A DNA stretch of 64,000 bases, taken from the NCBI RefSeq assembly GCF_009720365.1, contig NZ_WBZD01000045.1:60454-124453 (forward strand), in the 5' to 3' direction. The notes beneath the pieces are model-generated. The model was not told the DNA's origin and did no database searches. It worked only from the letters and a program-made list of their open reading frames with translations. Both the position numbers and the translations under genes were made by a program. Source of the DNA: Catellatospora paridis (lineage in GTDB: Bacteria > Actinomycetota > Actinomycetes > Mycobacteriales > Micromonosporaceae). Positions within the stretch are counted from its first letter, which is position 1; every line of letters begins with the position of its first letter. Shown one piece after another: positions 20,303 through 28,869 of the stretch.

Positions 20303-23145
20303 CGGTCCCCGCTTCCCGCCGTCGAGTCGCCCACCAGGGCCAGGAACGCGTCCTCCAGCCGCCGGCGCGGCGTGACCCGGTCGATGCCGACGCCGGCCCG
20401 CACCAGCGCGGAGACCGCGTCGGTGCGGCTGACGTCGCCGAGGTCCACCACGAGCGTGCGCTCGCCGTCGACGGCGTACCCGGTGACCCCGTCGAGGCGG
20501 TCGAGGGTCTTGCTGGCGAGGTCGATGTCGGTCACGTCGAGCAGCGTGGTCGGGCTGTCCCCGACGATCTCGTCGACCCGGCCGGACGCCACGACCCGCC
20601 CCTTGTGCACCACGACGGCGTGGGTGCAGGTCTGCTCCACCTCGGCCAGCAGGTGGCTGGAGACCAGCACGGCCCGGCCGTCGGAGGCGTATCGCTGCAG
20701 CACCCGGCGCATCTCGGCGATCTGCGGCGGGTCGAGCCCGTCCGTCGGCTCGTCGAGCACCAGCAGCTCCGGCAGGCCGAGCATGGCCTGGGCGACGGCC
20801 AGGCGCTGCTTCATACCGTGGCTGTAGTTCTTGACCTTGCGCTTGACCGCGTCGCCGAGGCCCGCGATGGCGAGCGCGTCGTCGAAGCGGGCCTCCTCCC
20901 ACGGCCGGCCGGTGGCCCGCCAGTATGCGGCGAGGTTCTGCTCGCCGGACAGGTGCGGCAGGAAGCCCGGCCCTTCGACCAGCGCGCCGATCCGGGACAG
21001 CACCGGCGCGCCCGGGGCCAGCCGGTGGCCGAAGATCAGCACCTCGCCGGCGGTGGCCTGGGTCAGCCCCATCAGCACGCGCAGGCTGGTCGTCTTGCCG
21101 GCGCCGTTCGGGCCGAGCAGGCCGACCACCTGGCCGCGCTCCACGGTGAAGTCGATGCTGTCCACGGCCACGAAGTCGCCGTACGTCTTGCGCAGGCCAC
21201 GCACCCACAGCGGGGTGTCGGCGTGCGCGGCGGAGACCGAGTGGTCCACCCGCCGGTGCCGCCGCCGGGCCACCACGATCACGATCGCCAGCCCGACGGC
21301 CAGCAGCGCGACCAGGCCGAGCAGCACGTACAGCCAGAGCGCGTCGGCGGTGGCGATCGGGGTCCCGGGGGCCGTGGGCAGGGTGACCAGCCCACCGCCG
21401 TCGGCCGGGCCGACCGCCACGGTGTAGTCGACCGGCGCGGCCAGGCCCAGGTAGGACTGGTCGGCGGTGGCGATGGTGATCCGCAGGCGGTGGCCCGCCT
21501 CGAACTCGCGGACGATGCCCGGCAGGGTCACCTGCACCGGTCGCGCCTGGTCGATGGCGGTCGGCAGGCCGGTCAGCCGCACCGGCGCGATCAGGCCCAT
21601 GCTCAGCGCCGCCGAGCCGTTCGGGTCGACGTCGTACAGCTTGACGTAGAGCACCGCCTCACCGGTCGGCGACGCCGCCCGGATCTGCACGCTCGGCGTG
21701 CCGACCACGCTCACCGCCTGCGCCAGCGGCGCCGACTCGAAGCGCGCGTGCTGGCCGGGCAGGTCGCTGACGACGCCGTTGACGAAGCTCGACAGCGCGC
21801 CCGACCCCGTGCCCGGCAGCGAGGACAGCGCGGCCGGGGTGCCGTTGGGCGGGTTCGCGACGGTACGCGGACCGCCGCTCACCGGCACCTGCACGGCGCT
21901 CTGCCCCGTCAGACCCGGATAGTCGGTGATCTGGTAGCCGGTCGCCATGGTGCCCCGGTCCACCGCGTCCAGCCCGGTGATGCGCGAATAGGTGAAGCTC
22001 GCCGCGGGCGCCTCGCCGTTGCCTTTGAGGTAGTGGTCGAACCACTGCGCGGTCAGGAACTTCAGCCGGTCGGCGTCGGACTGCGGGCCGTCGCCGCCGT
22101 CGTGGCCGCCGCTGAACCAGGCCACCCGCACCGGCGTGCCGTTCGCGGCGATGCCGCGCGCGTTGGCGTCGGCCTCGGTCAGCGGGAACAGCGAGTCGGC
22201 CAGGCCCTGGATGAGCAGCGTGGGGGCCTTGATCTGGTTGAGCACCGAGCCGGGGCTGCGCGCGGCCAGTTGCTGGCGCGAGTCCGCGTCGAGCCGACCG
22301 GCGGCCGCGACGCGCAGGTAGGTCTGGCAGATGTCGGCGGCCCAGCGGCCGCACTGCGGGTTGAGGTTCGCCGGACCGGCCCCGCCGGCGCCCGGCGCCT
22401 CGCCGCCCTCACCCGGCGCCTCGCCGTTCGCGCCGAGCGACTCCAGGTCCAGGCCGCCACCGCCGCCACGGCCGCCGGACATGCCGGAGCTGAAGAAGAC
22501 GCCGGCCCAGGCCTGCTTGAACACGCCGTCGTCGGTGGTGGCCGCGGACTGCGCGAACAGCGACTTGCCGAGGTCGTTCCACGTGATCATCGGGACGATC
22601 GCGTCGACCCGCTTGTCCTGCGCCGCGAGCAGCAGCGACAGCGCGCCGCCGTACGAGCCGCCGAGCACGCCGACCCGCGGGTCACCGGACGCGTCGAGCT
22701 GGATGTCGTCCCGCTTGGCGAGGTGGTCCAGCAGCCGCTGGGCGTCGCGGACCTCGTAGTCCGGGGAGTTCAGGTGGATCTGCCCGGTGCTCGCGCCGAA
22801 GCCCTGCGCGGTCCAGGTGAGCACCGCGTACCCGAGCCCGGCCAGGTCCTGCGCGTCGAGGGCGACGCTTTCCTTCGTGCCACCGAACCCGTGCGCCAGC
22901 AGCAGCGCGGGCACCTTGTTCCCCGCGGACGCGCCGTCGGGCAGGTAGAGCCGGGTGTCGAGGCTGACGTCCTGGTCGCCGAGCGGGCCGGTACGCACCG
23001 ACACCCGCTCGTCGACCGTGCGGTAGCCGGGGTCCTCGGGCCACACCGCCCAGGCTGCCAGCCCGGCCAGCAGCACGACGCCGACACCTCCGGCGATCCA
23101 CCGTCTGTTGATCTTCGCCCGTACTCGGGCCGCGAGCGCGCGCAT
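20299..23145 (-). CDS. Fusion of secreted-side alpha/beta hydrolase (CocE/S15-like) with ABC transporter ATPase
   Basis: 948 residues. An N-terminal membrane helix (about 12-32) is followed by an alpha/beta hydrolase with nucleophile Ser164 in GGSYGG, LLAHGFGG as the oxyanion region and SGGHDGG near the His. An S15-type jelly-roll follows to about 590. A second membrane helix (about 600-628) leads to an ABC ATPase: Walker A GPNGAGKTTS near 678, signature YSHGMKQRLAVAQ, Walker B LLVLDEPTDGLDP. The hydrolase is thus predicted outside and the ATPase inside. ATG at 23145 is chosen; in-frame ATGs lie upstream. Micro-ORFs and the ABC permease follow in the operon. Confidence 0.88.
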   Translation of the reverse strand: MRALAARVRAKINRRWIAGGVGVVLLAGLAAWAVWPEDPGYRTVDERVSVRTGPLGDQDVSLDTRLYLPDGASAGNKVPALLLAHGFGGTKESVALDAQDLAGLGYAVLTWTAQGFGASTGQIHLNSPDYEVRDAQRLLDHLAKRDDIQLDASGDPRVGVLGGSYGGALSLLLAAQDKRVDAIVPMITWNDLGKSLFAQSAATTDDGVFKQAWAGVFFSSGMSGGRGGGGGLDLESLGANGEAPGEGGEAPGAGGAGPANLNPQCGRWAADICQTYLRVAAAGRLDADSRQQLAARSPGSVLNQIKAPTLLIQGLADSLFPLTEADANARGIAANGTPVRVAWFSGGHDGGDGPQSDADRLKFLTAQWFDHYLKGNGEAPAASFTYSRITGLDAVDRGTMATGYQITDYPGLTGQSAVQVPVSGGPRTVANPPNGTPAALSSLPGTGSGALSSFVNGVVSDLPGQHARFESAPLAQAVSVVGTPSVQIRAASPTGEAVLYVKLYDVDPNGSAALSMGLIAPVRLTGLPTAIDQARPVQVTLPGIVREFEAGHRLRITIATADQSYLGLAAPVDYTVAVGPADGGGLVTLPTAPGTPIATADALWLYVLLGLVALLAVGLAIVIVVARRRHRRVDHSVSAAHADTPLWVRGLRKTYGDFVAVDSIDFTVERGQVVGLLGPNGAGKTTSLRVLMGLTQATAGEVLIFGHRLAPGAPVLSRIGALVEGPGFLPHLSGEQNLAAYWRATGRPWEEARFDDALAIAGLGDAVKRKVKNYSHGMKQRLAVAQAMLGLPELLVLDEPTDGLDPPQIAEMRRVLQRYASDGRAVLVSSHLLAEVEQTCTHAVVVHKGRVVASGRVDEIVGDSPTTLLDVTDIDLASKTLDRLDGVTGYAVDGERTLVVDLGDVSRTDAVSALVRAGVGIDRVTPRRRLEDAFLALVGDSTAGSGDR

Positions 23146-23244
23146 GACCGCCACAGTACGGCGCGACACCGGCGGACCCATCGGGGACAACCCCCACGCA
23201 AGCTGAGAGTTCTTTCAGCCGGCGTGCGGGTGGAGTTCAGGCTT

Positions 23245-23646
23245 CTATCGCGTGCTGCGGGTGCGGGCCCGGCTGCCGCGCAGCCGCCGCAGCCGGCCGA
23301 CGAGCACCGGCTCGTGCTCCAGCGCGGCCGGGTTGTCGAGCAGCGCGTTCAGCAGCTGGTAATAACGCGTCGCGGAGACCTCGAACTGGTCGCGGATCGC
23401 CTGCTCCTTGGCCCCGGCGTGGCGCCACCACTTCTTCTCGAAGGCGAGGATGTGCCGGTCGCGCTCGGACAGCGCCTCGTCCTCGGTGACCACGACCGCG
23501 GCGGGCAGGTCGGAGTCGACCTCGTCGTCGCGCTCGGCCGGCGGGGCCAGGTCGACCGGGGACGGCTCGCGCCGGGGAGCCGGGATCAGGGGCAGTTCCT
23601 CCAGGTCGCTGCCGTCGGCTCGCGAACGCTGTCTGATCTGCTCCAT
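23245..23646 (-). CDS. DUF3263 family protein
   Basis: 133 residues. The first about 55 are acidic and likely disordered. The rest match DUF3263 (LSERDRHILAFEKKWWRHAG, then RYYQLLNALLDNPAAL), a small actinobacterial family with a helix-turn-helix-like region and possible DNA-binding role. ATG at 23646 follows GGGAGGGGAC. It lies between the two ABC operons but is set off by a terminator upstream. Confidence 0.88.
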   Translation of the reverse strand: MEQIRQRSRADGSDLEELPLIPAPRREPSPVDLAPPAERDDEVDSDLPAAVVVTEDEALSERDRHILAFEKKWWRHAGAKEQAIRDQFEVSATRYYQLLNALLDNPAALEHEPVLVGRLRRLRGSRARTRSTR

Positions 23647-23742
23647 TTTGTCCCCTCCCCATGGGCCACGTCCCACGAGTCTAGGTGTGCTGTCGTGATC
23701 AACGAAAGACCTGTGATCAGGGTTGCTGTGCCACAAAAGCGA

Positions 23743-23779
23743 CCGGGCGGCCGGAGTATCCGATACCCCGGCCGCCCGG
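23743..23779 (-). terminator. Terminator hairpin after ABC permease 2
   Basis: A 12-bp stem (CCGGGCGGCCGG and complement) continues inward as GTATC/GATAC, so almost the whole 37 bp folds. It is 21 bp after the permease stop. Confidence 0.8.
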
Positions 23780-23800
23780 CCGTATGCCAAGTTCCGCGGG

Positions 23801-24781
23801 TCAGCTGATGTCGCGGCGGCGCATCTGCCAGAAGGCCAGCACCAGCACCACGGCGATCACGCCGAGCGCGATGGAGCCACTGCCCTGCCAGGTCAGCACC
23901 ATCTCGGGCGCGTTGCACCCGTTCTGGTCACAGCTCACCGCGCCCGACCAGTCCTGCAGCACCGCTTCCTTGTCCATCCAGGCGAAGATGTGCATCGGCA
24001 CCAGGTACTGGTCCGCGAACTTCACCCCCGCCAGCTCCAGCACGATGCGCAGGCCGATCTGGCCGACGATGACCACCCCGAGCGCCACTCCCAGCGCCAG
24101 GCCGGTGTGCCGCCCGATGGAGGCCAGACCGAAGCCGAGCACCGCGAAGGCCAGGATCAGCGCCAGGCCCCGCAGCGCCGACAGCCCGAAGGACTGCCAT
24201 ACGCCCGAGGTCAGACCGTCGGTCGTGCCTCGATAGACACCGGTGGCCCACAACGCCGCCGTCCACAGCGCCAGCGTGGTCAACGCGATGGCGGTGACCG
24301 AGCCCAGCAGCACGGTCAGCTTCGTGCCGAGCACCGACATCCGTTTCGGGCGCCAGGTCAGCAGGTTCATCATCGACCCGGAGGCCCACTCCGCCCCGAT
24401 GAAGGTCGCCCCGAGCACGAACGCGATCATCCCGATGATCGACGCCCAGATCAGCAGCAGCGGCTGGAACATCCCCTTGAAGTCGAACGACGGCGGCATG
24501 AAGTTCTCGACCGGGAAGTTCTCGCGCCCCGGTCCCTGGCACGGCTGGCCGTTGTTGTGCTTCTCGCACTCCGCCTTGTACTGCTCGAAGTAGCCCAGCT
24601 CCTGCTGATATGCCTGCTCGGCCCGGACCTCCGCGGCGGCGCGCGCCTCGGCGGTCGGCTTGCTGTGCACGAAGAACAGCGCGGTGGCGATGCCGGTCAG
24701 GAGCAGGATGCCGATCGGCACCAGCCAGCGGGTCAGCCGCCGCTTGAAGAACCGCCGGCGCTCAGCGCGTACCAGACTCAT
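23801..24781 (-). CDS. ABC-2 type transporter permease
   Basis: 326 residues. An N-terminal helix (about 20-40) is followed by a roughly 75-residue extracytoplasmic loop with two cysteines (CEKHNNGQPC), five more helices, and a second pair of cysteines (CDQNGC) in the last external loop. C-terminus WQMRRRDIS is cytosolic. It pairs with the ATPase at 24846. Its ATG overlaps the stop of a micro-ORF. Confidence 0.87.
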   Translation of the reverse strand: MSLVRAERRRFFKRRLTRWLVPIGILLLTGIATALFFVHSKPTAEARAAAEVRAEQAYQQELGYFEQYKAECEKHNNGQPCQGPGRENFPVENFMPPSFDFKGMFQPLLLIWASIIGMIAFVLGATFIGAEWASGSMMNLLTWRPKRMSVLGTKLTVLLGSVTAIALTTLALWTAALWATGVYRGTTDGLTSGVWQSFGLSALRGLALILAFAVLGFGLASIGRHTGLALGVALGVVIVGQIGLRIVLELAGVKFADQYLVPMHIFAWMDKEAVLQDWSGAVSCDQNGCNAPEMVLTWQGSGSIALGVIAVVLVLAFWQMRRRDIS

Positions 24782-24849
24782 GCCTTCTCCTCGCTGCGCT
24801 CGTCGGCGGCATCGCCGAGCCCGCTGATTCGCTCGCGTAGCTCGCTCAT
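24778..24849 (-). CDS. Micro-ORF (23 codons) between ABC ATPase and permease genes
   Basis: Starts MSELRERISGLG and ends DAADERSEEKA. Its ATG overlaps the ATPase stop and its TGA overlaps the permease start, both as ATGA. Nearly identical to the copies in the neighbouring ABC operon 4.6 kb away, although the genes they join are not close copies. Confidence 0.6.
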   Translation of the reverse strand: MSELRERISGLGDAADERSEEKA

Positions 24850-25838
24850 GCCCCCACCCCGTTCTGCGGCGTGAGCTCCGGCCGCACGCTCTGATCGACC
24901 GAGCGGACCTGGCCGGGCACCGGGGCGGTGCCGGTCAGCTCCAGGAACACGTCTTCGAGGTCGGCCGTCACCGGCGTGAGCTCGCTGACGTAGAGCTGCC
25001 GCTCGGCCAGCAGCCGCGCGACCAGCGCGGGCTTGTCCACGCCGGACATGAGCAGGTGGTCCTCGTTCGCCTTCAGGTCGAACCCGCCGGCGACGAGCAC
25101 CTGCGCGGCGGCGCTGAGGTCTGCCGGCGTCTCGAGGGCGACTCGCAACTGACCCGACGAGTGCGCCTGCAGCACCTCGGCGACCGGGCCCGCCGCCACC
25201 CGGCGGCCCAGCGAGATGATGGTGACGCTGTCGCAGATCAGCTGGATCTCGCCGAGGATGTGGCTGGACAGCACCACGGTCATGCCACCGGCCGACAGCG
25301 TGGCCATCATGTCGCGCATCTCGCGGATGCCGCCCGGGTCCAGGCCGTTGGCGGGTTCGTCGAGGATCAGCAGCTTCGGCTGCTTGAGCAGCGCCGACGC
25401 GACCGCCAGCCGCTGCTTCATGCCCAGCGAGTACGTCTTGACGCGCTCCTTGGCCCGCTCGCGCAGGCCGACCAGTTCCAGCGCCCAGTCGACCCGCGAC
25501 TGCGGCAGGTTGCCCGCGTCGGCCAGCAGCGAGAGCGTGTCGCGCGCGGTGAAGTGCCCGAAGAACTGCGGGCTCTCCACGATCGCGCCGACCTGGCCGA
25601 CCACTTCGGGCAGCAGCCGCGGCAGCTCGTGACCGAGGATGCGCATCTCGCCGCTGTCCGGCTTGATCAGGCCGAGCAGCGTACGCAGGGTGGTGGTCTT
25701 GCCGGAGCCGTTGGGCCCCAGGAAGCCGTGGACCTGTCCGGCCTCCACATACATCTCGAAGCCGTCCAGCGCCCGACGGGGGCCACCCCGGGCTCGGTAC
25801 GTCTTACGCAGGCCTTGGATCTCCAAGACAGCGGTCAC
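24846..25838 (-). CDS. ABC transporter ATP-binding protein
   Basis: 330 residues. Walker A is GPNGSGKTTT, signature YSLGMKQRLAVA, Walker B LLILDEPANGLDP, the switch His lies in VVLSSHIL, and a C-terminal extension of about 90 residues is typical of ABC-2 (drug/antibiotic-type) exporters. GTG at 25838 is fixed by a perfect AGGAGG at 6 nt spacing. First gene of an operon with a micro-ORF and the permease. Cargo unknown. Confidence 0.92.
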   Translation of the reverse strand: MTAVLEIQGLRKTYRARGGPRRALDGFEMYVEAGQVHGFLGPNGSGKTTTLRTLLGLIKPDSGEMRILGHELPRLLPEVVGQVGAIVESPQFFGHFTARDTLSLLADAGNLPQSRVDWALELVGLRERAKERVKTYSLGMKQRLAVASALLKQPKLLILDEPANGLDPGGIREMRDMMATLSAGGMTVVLSSHILGEIQLICDSVTIISLGRRVAAGPVAEVLQAHSSGQLRVALETPADLSAAAQVLVAGGFDLKANEDHLLMSGVDKPALVARLLAERQLYVSELTPVTADLEDVFLELTGTAPVPGQVRSVDQSVRPELTPQNGVGA

Positions 25839-25959
25839 GGGCGACCTCCTAGGTATCAGTGACTTCCGCACCCTACGGGGTATGCACCCGGAGACGCAGC
25901 CCTGATCTTCCCGGTTTCTTCACAACCGCACCCCGTAGGGAAACCCCTACGGACAGGGG

Positions 25960-26745
25960 TCAGGCAACGATGACGTTGAGGCCGGCTTCGCGGAAGGCGG
26001 CGACCGCGGCGGGGTCGGCGTTGGAGTCGGTGACCAGGGTTTCTATGCGCTCGACGGGGCAGATCCGGGCGAACGCGTGGCTGCCGAGCTTGGACGAGTC
26101 CGCGATGATCGCCACGCGCTTGGCGCGGGCCACCATCAGCGAGTTCATCGCCGCCTCGCCCTCGTGATGGGCGGCCGCGCCGAGCGTCACGTCGATCGCG
26201 TTGACGCCGAGCAGCACCAGGTCGAGGGTGACCTCGCGCAGGATGCCGCCGCCGAGCGGGCCGACCAGCTCGAACGACTGCGGGCGCACCACGCCGCCGG
26301 TCACCACGATCTTCATCCGGGAACGGACCAGCAGCTCGTTGGCGATGTTGAGCGCGTTGGTGACGACGGTGAGCTGCGCCCCCTCGGAGACCGAGTTGAG
26401 CTCGGGGCGCACGGCCAGGGCCCGGGCCACCTCGGTGGTAGTGGTGCCGCCGTTGAGGCCGACCACCATGCCGGGCTGCACCAGGGCGGCGGCGGCGGTG
26501 CCGATGCGCTGCTTCTCGGCCGAGTGCTTGGCGGTCTTGTAGCGCAGCGGGAGGTCGTACGAGACGCCGCTGGCGACCGCGCCGCCCCGGGTACGCGTGA
26601 TCATCTGCTGCTGGGCGAGCTGGTCGAAGTCGCGGCGGATGGTGGCCTGCGAGACGTCCAGCCGCGCGGCGGCCTCCTCGACGGTCACCCGGCCGGAATC
26701 GGTGAGCAGCTCCAGCAGCGCGTTCCAGCGGGCGTACCGGTCCAC
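25960..26745 (-). CDS. DeoR/GlpR-family repressor of amino-sugar genes
   Basis: 261 residues. N-terminal winged helix: RWNALLELLTDSGRVTVEEA, then LDVSQATIRRDFDQL, the DeoR signature. The C-terminal sugar-phosphate-binding (SIS-like) domain includes GLNGGTTTTEVARAL. GTG at 26745 follows GGAGGT. It is divergent from the isomerase-kinase-deacetylase-aldolase operon and so probably represses it until a phosphorylated amino sugar appears (inference from family and position). The 189-bp divergent region should hold its operators; none was called. Confidence 0.9.
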   Translation of the reverse strand: MDRYARWNALLELLTDSGRVTVEEAAARLDVSQATIRRDFDQLAQQQMITRTRGGAVASGVSYDLPLRYKTAKHSAEKQRIGTAAAALVQPGMVVGLNGGTTTTEVARALAVRPELNSVSEGAQLTVVTNALNIANELLVRSRMKIVVTGGVVRPQSFELVGPLGGGILREVTLDLVLLGVNAIDVTLGAAAHHEGEAAMNSLMVARAKRVAIIADSSKLGSHAFARICPVERIETLVTDSNADPAAVAAFREAGLNVIVA

Positions 26746-26934
26746 CGAACCTCCGTTTGCGCGATTTCTGAGCGGATGCGTGCACACTAGTGCGCGAAAC
26801 CAGCCCATGCAACGCGATGTGCTGCGCGTATGTGACTCTTGAGTTGCCATCGCCCGAGGCGTCACGCAGAATAGCGCGCGAAAACCCTTACTTTCGAGCC
26901 GTTCCGCGCACGCCTGCTTGGAGGAGCCCGCCTC

Positions 26935-27810
26935 ATGACGTACGTCGCCGAAGAGATCAACAGCCAGCCTGAGCTCTGGCGACGAGCCGTGACCCAGGCC
27001 GCCGAGGTGACCGGGGCGCTGCCCCGCCCCGGCGAGCGCGTCGCCGTCGTCGGCTGCGGCACCTCCTGGTTCATGGCGATGGCGTATGCCGCGCTGCGCG
27101 AGGCCGCCGGCCAGGGCGAGACCGACGCCTTCGCGGGCAGCGAGTTCCCGATCGACCGGCCCTACGACCGGATCATCGCGATCACCCGGTCCGGCACCAC
27201 CACCGAGGTCCTCGACATCCTGCGCAAGGCCGGTGACCGGAGCACGGTGCTGGTCGGCGACGTGGACACGCCGGCGGTCACGCTGGCCCGCGACGTGATC
27301 GCGCTGCCCTGGGCCGACGAGCGGTCCGTCGTGCAGACCCGCTTCGCCACCAGCGCGCTCACCCTGCTGCGCGCCTCGCTCGGCGAGGACCTGGCCCAGG
27401 CCGCCGACGACGCGCAGCGCGCCCTCGACCTGCCGCTGCCGCTCGACCCGGCGACCATCGAGCAGGTCACCTTCGTGGGCCGGGGCTGGACCAACGGCCT
27501 GGCCCAGGAGGCCGCGCTGAAGTGCCGCGAGGCGGCGACCTTCTGGACCGAGGCGTACCCGGCGATGGACTTCCGGCACGGCCCGATCTCGATCAGCACC
27601 ACCGGCCGCGCGGTGTGGGCCTTCGGCGAGGTCCCGCCCGGCCTGCGCGAGGATGTCGAGGCGACCGGCGCGACCTTCGTGCACGACCCGTCGATCGACC
27701 CGGCCGCGCACCTGATCGTCGCTCAGCGCTTCGCCGTCGCCCTGGCCGAGCACAAGGGCCTGAACCCCGACACCCCGCGCCACCTGACCCGCTCGGTAGT
27801 GCTGTCATGA
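26935..27810 (+). CDS. SIS-domain sugar-phosphate isomerase/deaminase (AgaS/GlmS-C like)
   Basis: 291 residues with two SIS domains, as in the isomerase half of GlmS and in AgaS. The phosphosugar loops AVVGCGTSWFMAMAYA (about 38-53) and ITRSGTTTEVLDIL (about 83-96) are clear. It probably converts glucosamine- or galactosamine-6-phosphate to the ketose phosphate with release of ammonia. ATG at 26935 follows GGAGGAG. First gene of the operon; its stop overlaps the kinase start as ATGA. Confidence 0.88.
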   Translation: MTYVAEEINSQPELWRRAVTQAAEVTGALPRPGERVAVVGCGTSWFMAMAYAALREAAGQGETDAFAGSEFPIDRPYDRIIAITRSGTTTEVLDILRKAGDRSTVLVGDVDTPAVTLARDVIALPWADERSVVQTRFATSALTLLRASLGEDLAQAADDAQRALDLPLPLDPATIEQVTFVGRGWTNGLAQEAALKCREAATFWTEAYPAMDFRHGPISISTTGRAVWAFGEVPPGLREDVEATGATFVHDPSIDPAAHLIVAQRFAVALAEHKGLNPDTPRHLTRSVVLS

Positions 27811-28748
27811 CCGCGCACCAGCCTGATGACGTCGTCGTCTCCATCGACGTCGGCGGCACCGGCATGAAGTGCGCCCTGGTCGACGTCGCCCACCGGGTGC
27901 GCCACACCGAACGCCACGCCACCGGCCGCGAGCGCGGGCCGCAGGCGGTGCTCGGCACCATCCTCGACGTCGCCGCGGGACTGGCCGCGACCGCCACTGA
28001 ACGCGGCTGGCGGCCCGTCGGCGCGGGCGTGGTCGTGCCCGGCATCGTCGACGAGGCCAACGGCATCGCGACGTACTCGTCGAACATCGGTTTCCGCGAT
28101 GTGCCGCTGCGCCGCGAGATCGTCGCGCGCACCGGCCTGCCCACCGCGGTCGGCCACGACGTGCGGGCCAGCGGCCTGGCCGAGGCCCGGCTCGGCGCGG
28201 GCCGGGGACGCAAGCATGTGCTGGTGATCCCGATCGGCACCGGCATCGCCGCCGCGCACGTCGTCGACGGCACGGTCATGTCGGGCGCGCACGGCGCGGC
28301 CGGGGAGATCGGCCACATCGTGGTGCGCCCCGGCGGCCCGCTCTGCGGCTGCGGCCTGCGCGGCTGCCTGGAGGCGCTGGCGTCGGCCAGCGCGGTCGAG
28401 CGCCGCTACGCCGAGCTCGCGGGCAGCCCCGCCACCGCGGCGCAGGTCGCCGGACGGCTGGGCACCGACAAGCACGCCGACCAGGTATGGGCGGAGACCG
28501 TCGACGCGCTCGCCGACGGCCTGCTGACCGGCCAGGCGCTGTACGACCCGGAACTGGTCGTCATCGGCGGCGGCCTGGCCGAGTCCGGCGAGACGCTGCT
28601 GGCCCCGCTGCGCGACGCGCTGGGTAAGAAGGTCACCTTCCACCGCGTACCGGAGATCGTGCGCGCCGAACTCGGCGACGAGTCAGGCAGCCTCGGCGCG
28701 GCCCTGATCGCCCTGGACCTGCTCGAACGTAGCGAGCAGCAGGCATGA
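27807..28748 (+). CDS. ROK-family sugar kinase (amino-sugar kinase)
   Basis: 313 residues. ATP-binding DVGGTGMKCALVD near residue 14, the ROK zinc-binding cluster CGCGLRGCLEALAS, catalytic-loop-like GHDVRASGLAEARLGAG and HGAAGEIGHIVV. Likely phosphorylates N-acetylgalactosamine or N-acetylglucosamine in this operon. Its last codons (ERSEQQA, then ATGA) resemble a worn copy of the micro-ORF tail that follows directly. Confidence 0.88.
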   Translation: MTAHQPDDVVVSIDVGGTGMKCALVDVAHRVRHTERHATGRERGPQAVLGTILDVAAGLAATATERGWRPVGAGVVVPGIVDEANGIATYSSNIGFRDVPLRREIVARTGLPTAVGHDVRASGLAEARLGAGRGRKHVLVIPIGTGIAAAHVVDGTVMSGAHGAAGEIGHIVVRPGGPLCGCGLRGCLEALASASAVERRYAELAGSPATAAQVAGRLGTDKHADQVWAETVDALADGLLTGQALYDPELVVIGGGLAESGETLLAPLRDALGKKVTFHRVPEIVRAELGDESGSLGAALIALDLLERSEQQA

Positions 28749-28801
28749 GCGAGCGGATCGGCAGCCGTGCCGCCGACGAGCACGACGAGGAGCACGCATG
28801 A
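28745..28801 (+). CDS. Micro-ORF (18 codons) after ROK kinase
   Basis: Starts MSERIGSRAADE and ends HDEEHA, a shortened family member that lacks the middle segment. ATGA overlaps link it to the kinase stop and the next micro-ORF start. GACGAGGAGC supplies the next ribosome site. Confidence 0.55.
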   Translation: MSERIGSRAADEHDEEHA

Positions 28802-28869
28802 GCGAGCATCGCGAGCGAATCAACAGGCTCAACTATGCCGCCGACGAGCGCAGCGAGGAGAAGGCATGA
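28798..28869 (+). CDS. Micro-ORF (23 codons) before nagA
   Basis: Starts MSEHRERINRLN and ends YAADERSEEKA. Its TGA overlaps the deacetylase ATG as ATGA and its end provides GAGGAGAAGG as ribosome site. Almost identical in nucleotides to copies in the two ABC operons on the other strand. Confidence 0.6.
   Translation: MSEHRERINRLNYAADERSEEKA

Noticed and set aside
20134..23808. Open frame of over 1200 codons on the plus strand
   Set aside because: Antisense to the hydrolase-ATPase fusion and DUF3263 genes; composition is Arg/Gly/His/Gln-rich with no motif. It arises from high G+C at third positions of the real genes.
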